Below the pieces are notes generated by a model. It was not told where the DNA came from. It made no database searches and saw only the letters and a list, made by a program, of their open reading frames with translations. Positions 60,474-64,000 of a stretch of 64,000 nucleotides of DNA are shown here, piece by piece (the first letter of the stretch is position 1; the number at the start of each line of letters is the position of its first letter). Made by a program: the position numbers and the translations under genes. The stretch lies in contig JAVHZZ010000004.1 in NCBI GenBank assembly GCA_036250195.1, forward strand, positions 252,797,728-252,861,727. Direction: 5' to 3'. Source of the stretch: Mixophyes australis. Its lineage: Eukaryota > Chordata > Amphibia > Anura > Limnodynastidae.

Positions 60474-63289
60474 TACACACACACACACACACACACGCCC
60501 TAAGGTTTTCAAATGGCATAAGCAAACCTATCTTTCTTATACAGCATTATCAAGATCACTTTGCTTGATGGTCTAATGGTATGCTTCCCAACGTTTATGA
60601 TTTTGTTATCAGGATAAAGGGCGAAAAGAAAGAGAGGTCATGCCTCATAATGGTTTGCCAGGTCACGGGGGGCTATAAGAGGAAGGGAAGAGCCTTGGGA
60701 TAAAGTACTGCATAGAAAAGCACCTGGGGTTCCAGCTATGAGGATGGAGAGTTCCTGGATTTACACATTGTACTAGATAGTGCAGCTGTAGTCGTTTACC
60801 TACTATAATTGCAGAAAATGTAGGCAATCTTTTCTAGAAATAACTGCCCCTGTCAGCCTCATGCACTGGAGAAAAAAAGAAATGTACCTGGTGGAACCCT
60901 ATTGACCACCAGACAAAGATGTCTGTTTGTGAGCATACCCTCCCTCTAATCCACTTCCTCAACCTGCCCTGCCTGCACCCAGTGCTAAGTCATCATCTCA
61001 TCTCTGCCTTCCTTATTCTTCATGTCCCTTCTATCGACAGTATTCAGCACAGTGTAACTATTGCTGTATAACAAGCGTTGTGTGTAATATTTTGGTCACA
61101 TAATAGCAATAGACACTATACTAAATATACATTTAGTTAGCAGTCTCTACTCACTAGTAAGAGGTTAAAATGTTGGTTGCATTAAAAGACAATAAATTGC
61201 AGTGATGAGTTTAAGAAAAAGATGAGCTAAATTAGTAAACTCATTGTAAGCTATTAGAACTACAGTAGGATCTGTATAATCAAACAATTACAGACCAATA
61301 CATTATTTCTACACCATACTTACTGTTCTATTTATTTCAGTCAATAGTTGATTTCTGTCAATGCCTGTCAGACAACAAACATTATTATTGGGTCAATCTA
61401 TTTAAAACATGTTCAGACATAGATTTCTATAGGCATACTATATTCTTTATATTTTATTAATGGAAAAATATGACCATTCTAGACTGTCCAGTCAGTGGAA
61501 TTCCAACCTCTTGCTCAGCACTGCTGACGCTGAAAATTCTCCAGACTTGGAGTCCTGGAGAATAATGTGAGCAGGTGATTTTTGGGGAGGTTTGTACCTG
61601 ATAAATGATGAGTCCTGCTGGAGGGATTGCTGCTGTTCATTAATAGAACCTGGAGGGATTTTGATGAATATTTAGTGGAGACTTAGTTGTTCTTTGGGAA
61701 TTGGGCCTAATATGCATCTATGTAAAATTAATGTAAGAATACAATGTAAGAATGTCAGAATACAGCATACAAAAATCAGTGAATTTAAAGTATCATTGTT
61801 TTATTTTTGCAGAATACTCAGTTAAAAAAATGCAATGTGGAATTGGGGGACATGCTTGGCAAAGTGAACCATTTAATTGTAAGAAAGTTTATTTTTTTTT
61901 GCTTTGTTTTTGATTGTCATATCTTGTTAGCAGTAATGTTGTATCCATATATTCAGAATGCAAAATAAACATTTAAATATACTGTATTTTATTCAATGTT
62001 AAAACCTCTAAGGAGAGGCCCACAATGTGATTAATGATTAGTGATTAACTGCAGGCAATATTCCATATTATGCGACTATTAATGGGAACGGCCAGGGAAA
62101 TTCAAAATGATCTGCAAAGAGAGCATGTCTTTACCTGGAAGGACATTGCAGTCTTTTTAATGTATGGCCAGGAATCATATACATTAAATGCAGACAGCTA
62201 GAGGGTAATTTTATGCACAAATAGAACATGCTACATTGATTGAGCAACTTCTATTTCTTTATAACTGAAGGTTAATATAAGTAGTTTCTAGGACATTATG
62301 GGGGTTTAAATAAGGTGCATGGGTGAAGGGCAAATGAAAATAAAGACGGTGGGCGTGGGGGATTTGGAGGAGAGTAAAGGGAAATATATTGATTGGAGAG
62401 ACAAAAACAGATTTAGTGGGGAGCATAAAAACAACTAAACACAGAAACCAGGCAGACATACAAGGTAGATATAATCATAATACTACATGGATTTAGTAAG
62501 GATACCAATGTAGCAAATTTGTTCTCCTTTCAATTGACATTTTTATCAGCTAACTAAAATCATGTATACGTCAAACCTAAAAATATAAGGATCTGATATT
62601 GCACTGTATGTGTCATATGTTTTATTTTTTTAACTGTAAAATGTTTTGTTTCTTTATAGGGTGGAGTTTTTGCTCCAGTAGCCGCCTTGCTTAGTAATGT
62701 CATAGGTGGTATTGATGGTGTTCTTAGTGGTGTTACTGGTGCTCTTGGTGGTGTTACTGGTGCTCTTGGTGGTGTTACTGGTGGTGTTACTGGTGCTCTT
62801 GGTGGTCTTACTTCTGGACTTGGTGGTGCTCTTGGTGGTGTTACTGGTGCTCTTGGTGGTCTTACTGGTGGACTTGGTGGTGCTCTTGGTGGTGCAACTG
62901 GTGCTCTTGGTGGTCTTACTGGTGGACTTGCTGGTGCTCTTGGTGGTGCTACTGGTGCTCTTGGTGGCCTTACTGGTGGACTTGGTGGTGTTACTGGTGC
63001 TCTTGGTGGTGTTACTGGTGCTCTTGGTGGTGCTACTGGTGCTCTTGGTGGTGTTACTGGTGCTCTTGGTGGTGCTACTGGTGCTCTTGGTGGTGTTACT
63101 GGTGCTCTTGGTGGTGCTACTGGTGCTCTTGGTGGTGTTACTGGTGCTCTTGGTGGTGCTACTGGTGCTCTTGGTGGTGCTACTGGTGCTCTTACCATGA
63201 TCGGCCATGTTGGTTCCACTGGTGCATCTGGCCATCGTAAAGGTGAAGATACTGGTACCAGCAAAGGAGGATACACCTACAGTGGTTAA
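38159..63289 (+). CDS. novel secreted Gly-rich heptad-repeat protein, 9 exons
   Basis: Overview of a spliced gene predicted by me; exons are listed separately. Joined coding length is 1098 bases for 365 aa. Exon 1 ends in phase 1 and every later junction is phase 0. All introns are GT-AG, and the frame stays open across all nine exons. Residues 1-19 form a signal peptide (MKIAIAFLLLGICLVPSNA, with Ser/Ala at -3/-1). Residues 20-49 are basic. C51, C54, C61, C71, C131 and C141 give six cysteines. Residues 50-156 are rich in amphipathic helical pattern. Residues from about 175 to 335 repeat G-A-L-G-G-V/A-T. The last 30 residues are polar and end in YTYSG. I do not recognise the family. A secreted matrix, mucus, foam or glue component is a guess from composition. 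Expression data are needed to confirm the exons. Confidence 0.7.
38572..38655 (-). mobile_element. SINE 3' fragment in intron 1
   Basis: CATCATCATCAGCTATTTAT then AGCGCCAATAATTCTGCAGC and GGTCATTTTGATAGCCAATT match the 3' part of the SINE at 33127, with an internal deletion. It lies about 95 bases before the exon 2 acceptor. Confidence 0.7.
38749..38786 (+). CDS. exon 2: basic N-terminus of mature protein
   Basis: The acceptor is TATTTTTCAG and the donor ACG|GTAAGG. It encodes VPSNANVGKKKMT. The predicted signal cleavage falls after SNA. It ends in phase 0. Confidence 0.7.
38895..38960. repeat. TA/CA microsatellite in intron 2
   Basis: A run of TA dinucleotides at about 38895-38922 passes into ACACACATACAC-type repeats. 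Confidence 0.9.
39192..40099. repeat. giant inverted repeat, 330-bp arms, in intron 2
   Basis: Arms at 39192-39521 and 39770-40099 are equal in length and reverse complements with no difference I could see. They are separated by a 248-base spacer. The outer ends are TGTAACAGAAGAC and GTCTTCTGTTACA. The left arm abuts a TA run (39159-39191). No transposase or target duplication is visible. It may be a foldback transposon or a recent inverted duplication. In the pre-mRNA it would form a long double-stranded hairpin. Confidence 0.9.
40263..40288. repeat. TA microsatellite
   Basis: A short TA run 160 bases after the inverted repeat. Together with the TA run at 39159-39191 it brackets the structure. 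Confidence 0.85.
40289..41011. other. intron 2 sequence, nothing recognised
   Basis: Single-copy-looking intron DNA without identified elements. Confidence 0.45.
41012..41330. mobile_element. MITE with about 42-bp imperfect TIRs
   Basis: GGGCCTTAGTCATTAAGGA at the left and TCCTTAATGACTCAGGTCC at the right are inverted, and similarity continues through AAAGCA...AAAGGAGTAA. It is 319 bp and non-coding. The target duplication is unclear. It belongs to the GGGCCTGATTCATTAAGG-type family seen in fragments elsewhere in the window. Confidence 0.7.
41331..42041. other. intron 2 sequence, nothing recognised
   Basis: AT-rich with no coding or repeat assignment. Confidence 0.45.
42050..42316. mobile_element. 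hAT MITE, 267 bp, exact target duplication
   Basis: TIRs CATACTTGCCAAC and GTTGGCAAGTATG are perfect over 13 bp. GTGTAATT flanks both sides (42042-42049 and 42317-42324). The interior is GC-rich with CCGGGAGA-type inverted words. A diverged relative is at 45728. Confidence 0.92.
42500..42565 (+). CDS. exon 3
   Basis: The acceptor is TTATTCTTCAG and the donor CAG|GTATTT, phase 0 to 0, 22 codons reading ENEAYSHGRIVTMILKRW then SSLQ. It contributes residues 28-49, a basic amphipathic segment. It is short, so it is the least certain together with exons 5 and 6. Confidence 0.6.
42566..43721. other. intron 3 sequence, nothing recognised
   Basis: No element identified in this part of the intron. 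The open frames at 43199-43520 lack family features. Confidence 0.45.
43730..43913. mobile_element. hAT MITE, 184 bp, exact target duplication
   Basis: TIRs CAGGGGTGGGCAAACCAGTC and GACTGGTTTGCCCACCCCTG are a long perfect pair. CCCTACAC flanks both sides (43722-43729 and 43914-43921). The interior also pairs: ACAGTTCATGTTTTTAGGAT with ATCCTAAAAACATGAACTGT. It is non-coding, in intron 3. Confidence 0.94.
43922..44416. other. intron 3 remainder
   Basis: No element identified. Confidence 0.45.
44417..44491 (+). CDS. exon 4: four-cysteine segment
   Basis: The acceptor is CTGTTTGCTAG and the donor CTG|GTAAAC, phase 0 to 0, 25 codons starting NCHQCNDLERFCMEK. Its four cysteines (residues 51, 54, 61, 71) form a compact C-x2-C-x6-C-x9-C pattern, the best marker for homology searches. 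Confidence 0.72.
44732..44785 (+). CDS. exon 5
   Basis: The acceptor is TTACATTTTAG and the donor TTG|GTAAGA, phase 0 to 0, 18 codons reading YLMSQDMQISSRALLADL. It is separated from exon 4 by the shortest intron (240 bases). Confidence 0.66.
44805..45525 (-). mobile_element. 5'-truncated L2-like LINE in intron 5
   Basis: A TTA-repeat tail at 44805-44835 precedes the 3' UTR, then the minus-strand ORF2 end LHWNDLPRSIRLSPTLCSF followed by KRALKTHLFLKAY (about 45240-45120). Upstream is the preceding LINE segment with AAARLIYLSHRS (about 45500). It begins only 20 bases after the exon 5 donor. It is antisense to the gene. Confidence 0.82.
45728..45973. mobile_element. degenerate relative of MITE at 42050
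   Basis: CATACTTGCCAACA on the left and GGCAACTATG on the right are eroded TIRs. The interior CACAGCGAATCACAGCACG resembles the GATTCATCGCGAATCGC part of the other copy. The flanking octamers no longer agree. Confidence 0.6.
45974..46500. other. intron 5 remainder
   Basis: AT-rich with long T and A runs (46145-46265). No element named. Confidence 0.45.
46501..46542 (+). CDS. exon 6
   Basis: The acceptor is CATCTGTTTCAG and the donor GAG|GTAAGA, phase 0 to 0, 14 codons reading NFGISLNIIIEGIE. It is hydrophobic and amphipathic. Splice sites are strong, although the exon is very short. Confidence 0.64.
47110..47335. repeat. minisatellite, about 26-bp unit
   Basis: About eight units of the type CACCCCCCACATTACAGC followed by RWCCGGCAT or GTCCAGCAT, inside the 4.2-kb hAT element. 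Confidence 0.9.
47960..48240. repeat. minisatellite, about 31-bp unit
   Basis: Eight or so diverged units with TCATATTATGCCACA and GTAGTGCCCCCAAA, inside the same element. Confidence 0.85.
48830..50735. repeat. 1.9-kb pyrimidine-rich minisatellite
   Basis: Interlocking units built from CTCTCACCCC, CTCTTCCTGCACCCC (left part) and CCCTCTCCCAGCACCCCC, TTCCCCTTTGGATCTC (right part). Higher-order units of about 30-100 bp are visible. The plus strand is almost pure C/T. Long open frames in all three plus-strand frames (for example 48727-50733) come from the lack of purine-rich stops and are not genes. Confidence 0.93.
50748..50865. repeat. short array, about 34-bp unit
   Basis: Three to four units of AAATCGCGGCACCCCCG and GACCCCCC, next to the right end of the 4.2-kb hAT element. 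Confidence 0.85.
51062..51886. other. intron 6 remainder
   Basis: No element identified. It ends in the polypyrimidine tract and acceptor of exon 7. Confidence 0.45.
51887..51970 (+). CDS. exon 7
   Basis: The acceptor is GGCTTATTTTCAG and the donor ATG|GTATGT, phase 0 to 0, 28 codons starting QRQSEPLTTTLRNHGK and ending MNHFMQLICGLM. It supplies Cys131. It contains a Thr-Thr-Thr run. Confidence 0.7.
51971..53682. other. intron 7, first part, nothing recognised
   Basis: AT-rich DNA. The open frame at 52362-52673 is unsupported. Confidence 0.45.
53683..54534 (+). promoter_or_regulatory. L1/Tx1 5' UTR, probable internal promoter
   Basis: A GC-rich island in AT-rich surroundings, with an inverted pair around GGAAGTGCCCGTGCC and CACTTCCGGTTT (about 54008-54042). 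ACTTCCGG words recur (54033, 54165, 54188), resembling ETS-type sites. Promoter function is inferred from its position in an L1-type element. Confidence 0.5.
54535..55530 (+). pseudogene. L1/Tx1 ORF1 RNA-binding protein, one premature stop
   Basis: ORF1p is the nucleic-acid chaperone that packages LINE RNA. It starts MRPKKLKPTTTALAPP. A Pro/Ser-rich N-terminus leads into a coiled coil at about residues 75-155 (LTSVVKAAIGGLKTDVTELG, with SSHN triplets), then the RRM-type segment RRNNIKIRGIPES. The frame hits TGA at 55306-55308 (residue 258). It continues in the same frame with the expected C-terminal domain (NNITYRWGFPVKLLVRYED) to a natural stop at 55528-55530, for 331 codons. The TGA is probably a CpG-type CGA to TGA change. 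Confidence 0.85.
56150..59409 (+). pseudogene. L1/Tx1 ORF2 endonuclease and reverse transcriptase
   Basis: The endonuclease begins VKFYTLNTKGLNSPNKQR, with catalytic-type LALQETHF and VSLYAPN. The motif normally ending GDFN reads LGHFN here (about 56562-56576), so a conserved Asp is His. Stops occur at 56537 and 57011. The linker leads to KAPGPDGF, a frame break near 57715, and then RT with LDAKKAFDRLHWKYM, GTMQGCPLSPLMY and the FADD catalytic box (about 58260). More stops follow at 58540 and 58987. The frame ends at 59409 about 200 residues short of a typical L1 ORF2. It is clearly dead. Confidence 0.88.
59410..59779. other. intron 7 sequence, nothing recognised
   Basis: AT-rich sequence that follows the broken LINE end. 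Confidence 0.45.
59780..60425 (-). mobile_element. Helitron-like non-autonomous repeat, copy B
   Basis: Inverted relative to the copy at 35681. It runs from ACAAGTTAACCCATGCATG to the mirror of the TCTATAATATAAATG start near 60425. It has about 220 extra bases, including three GGCAACCACCAACCACTCCC-type units (60075-60165) where copy A has two. Its termini match copy A, which defines the element boundaries. Confidence 0.55.
60415..60498. repeat. TA then CA microsatellite
   Basis: A long TA run (60418-60463) passes into CACACA (60464-60496), directly at the end of Helitron-like copy B. Confidence 0.92.
60499..61812. other. intron 7, last part
   Basis: No gene or element is firmly recognised. 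TATGCTTCCCAACGTTTATG at about 60590 may be an eroded end of the CATACTTGCCAAC MITE family. Confidence 0.4.
61813..61878 (+). CDS. exon 8
   Basis: The acceptor is TTATTTTTGCAG and the donor ATT|GTAAGA, phase 0 to 0, 22 codons starting NTQLKKCNVELGDMLGK. It supplies Cys141. GKVNHLI at its end echoes GKMNHFMQLI in exon 7, hinting at an internal duplication. Confidence 0.7.
61879..62659. other. intron 8, nothing recognised
   Basis: 781 bases of intron without named elements. Confidence 0.5.
62660..63289 (+). CDS. exon 9: heptad-repeat domain and C-terminus
   Basis: The acceptor is TTTCTTTATAG, phase 0. It begins GGVFAPVAALLSNVIGG and passes into the repeat. The first half is a longer unit of about 18 residues (GALGGVT-GALGGLT-GGLG). 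The second half is uniform heptads alternating GALGGVT and GALGGAT. The tail TMIGHVGSTGASGHRKGEDT is polar, and the stop is TAA at 63287-63289. Leu and Val/Ala are spaced 3 and 4 apart, and Gly occurs in a GxxxG pattern. The last exon ends six bases after the stop if the donor at 63296 is used. Confidence 0.8.
   Translation, partial: GGVFAPVAALLSNVIGGIDGVLSGVTGALGGVTGALGGVTGGVTGALGGLTSGLGGALGGVTGALGGLTGGLGGALGGATGALGGLTGGLAGALGGATGALGGLTGGLGGVTGALGGVTGALGGATGALGGVTGALGGATGALGGVTGALGGATGALGGVTGALGGATGALGGATGALTMIGHVGSTGASGHRKGEDTGTSKGGYTYSG
62711..63192 (+). repeat. 21-bp tandem repeat encoding the heptads
   Basis: Units combine GGTGCTCTTGGTGGTG with TTACT or CTACT. Because the unit is a multiple of three, all plus frames and two minus frames stay open, producing shadow frames. 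Codon choice is uniform (GGT, GCT, CTT, ACT), showing recent expansion by unequal exchange. Confidence 0.93.
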
Positions 63290-63300
63290 TTACAGGTAAT
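63290..63300 (+). promoter_or_regulatory. possible splice donor in 3' UTR
   Basis: TTACAG|GTAATG, with GT at 63296, is a good donor match six bases after the stop codon. If used, the 3' UTR exon lies beyond or late in the window. No AATAAA is seen immediately downstream, which fits this reading. Confidence 0.45.
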
Positions 63301-63302
63301 GA

Positions 63303-63305
<3 letters not shown>

Positions 63306-63343
<38 letters not shown>

Positions 63344-63350
63344 CACACTA
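63306..63350. repeat. TA microsatellite
   Basis: A TA run followed by TACATATACACAC, just after the last coding exon. Confidence 0.9.
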
Positions 63351-64000
63351 TGTACTAATACTTTTTCAAATACTTATGTCATATTGTTTCACATATATAA
63401 TAACTAAAAGAATTGGAACTGAAGTAGTTGCCTCTACGCTATTTATGTATCATTCATAGTCCAGTCACAGCTCCCATTAGTATAGTTTTTTTTAGAACTG
63501 TATCAGGAAATCACATTCAAAAATTAAATTACTGTTCTTTTCACTAGTTCTGCTAAATCAATGCTATAAATTTAGTCACTTACTGGTAAAAAAAATTCTA
63601 AGGCTATATGAATGAGATTGGTACAGTGGAAAATCTTTAGTGTTACATATAATTATGCTGTGCGATATGAAACATACAGGATAATACTCATTGGCAAATA
63701 CCTCAGGTTATTGCCATGTGAAACAGTGCTAGATGTGTCAAATGTTTTTCTTTTAAAACAACAAAGGACACGTCTAGTATTTGAGTCATTTTCTACAGCC
63801 GTAAAACAGGAACGAGGATTTTTATACTTACGATAAATCCCTTTCTTTCTCTGATTCCATCTGGGGGACAATGCTACCATGGGTTGTATGAGGGAACATG
63901 GATTAGGCACTCAAATAGTTAACTTACTTACCTTCCTGCCGGCAGGCCATATCCCCTCTGCAACTTCAGTGTGTAATACAAAAGCCTGAAGGAACGGAAC
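63351..64000. other. no gene; possible repeat at window end
   Basis: AT-rich to about 63810, then a change of composition (ATACTTACGATAAATCCC to the window end, with CTGCCGGCAGG at 63936). This looks like the start of a dispersed repeat cut by the edge. I cannot name it. Confidence 0.35.

Noticed and set aside
61335..61420. Possible extra exon after TTATTTCAG reading SIVDFCQCLSDNKHYYW
   Set aside because: The acceptor is good but no convincing donor follows in phase, so I left it out of the gene model.
62560..63276. Antisense and shifted frames over exon 9 (Pro-Arg-Ala and Val-Leu repeats)
   Set aside because: By-products of a 21-bp repeat whose length is a multiple of three. Only the GALGGVT frame joins the upstream exons.

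Overview
The window looks like intergenic plus genic DNA from a large, repeat-rich vertebrate genome, most likely an anuran amphibian (inference). The reasons are spliced genes with GT-AG introns, CR1, L2 and L1/Tx1-type LINEs, a tRNA-derived SINE, many hAT MITEs with 8-bp target duplications, Ty3/gypsy pieces, Helitron-like repeats and long minisatellites. I see no prokaryotic features, tRNA, rRNA or CRISPR. || Positions 1-38000 are almost entirely mobile DNA. In order they hold: a CR1 LINE 3' half (1-2033); a decayed ZBED-type hAT transposon with exact 8-bp target duplications (3590-7828); a small relative (7975-8431); a hAT MITE (9766-10134); an L2-like LINE (about 11450-14895) split by a 1.6-kb solo LTR (12133-13775); a second solo LTR (15238-15676); and a gypsy gag-protease remnant split in two by an 8.5-kb hAT element (17000-25474) that still encodes an uninterrupted 1007-aa transposase. 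After these come another LTR, an L2 tail, a Harbinger-like MITE, a gypsy remnant whose integrase precedes its reverse transcriptase (30840-32000), a proline-rich coding remnant split by a SINE, a Helitron-like repeat and two more MITEs. || Positions 38074-63295 hold the one host gene I can support. It is a plus-strand gene with a TATA box, a signal-peptide exon and eight further exons that join in frame across introns of 0.24 to 9.8 kb. It predicts a 365-aa secreted protein: a short basic N-terminus, a segment with six cysteines, then about 160 residues of a Gly-Ala-Leu-Gly-Gly-Val/Ala-Thr heptad repeat and a hydrophilic tail. I do not recognise the family. The repeat resembles self-assembling Gly-Leu-rich matrix proteins in composition only. 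This is the best candidate for something undescribed. || The introns of that gene are loaded with insertions: a 330-bp-arm inverted repeat (39192-40099), hAT MITEs, an L2 copy, a 4.2-kb non-autonomous hAT carrying a 1.9-kb minisatellite (46850-51053), a 3'-truncated L1/Tx1 element (about 53683-59409) and a second Helitron-like copy. Exact target duplications give a relative order for several nested insertions.
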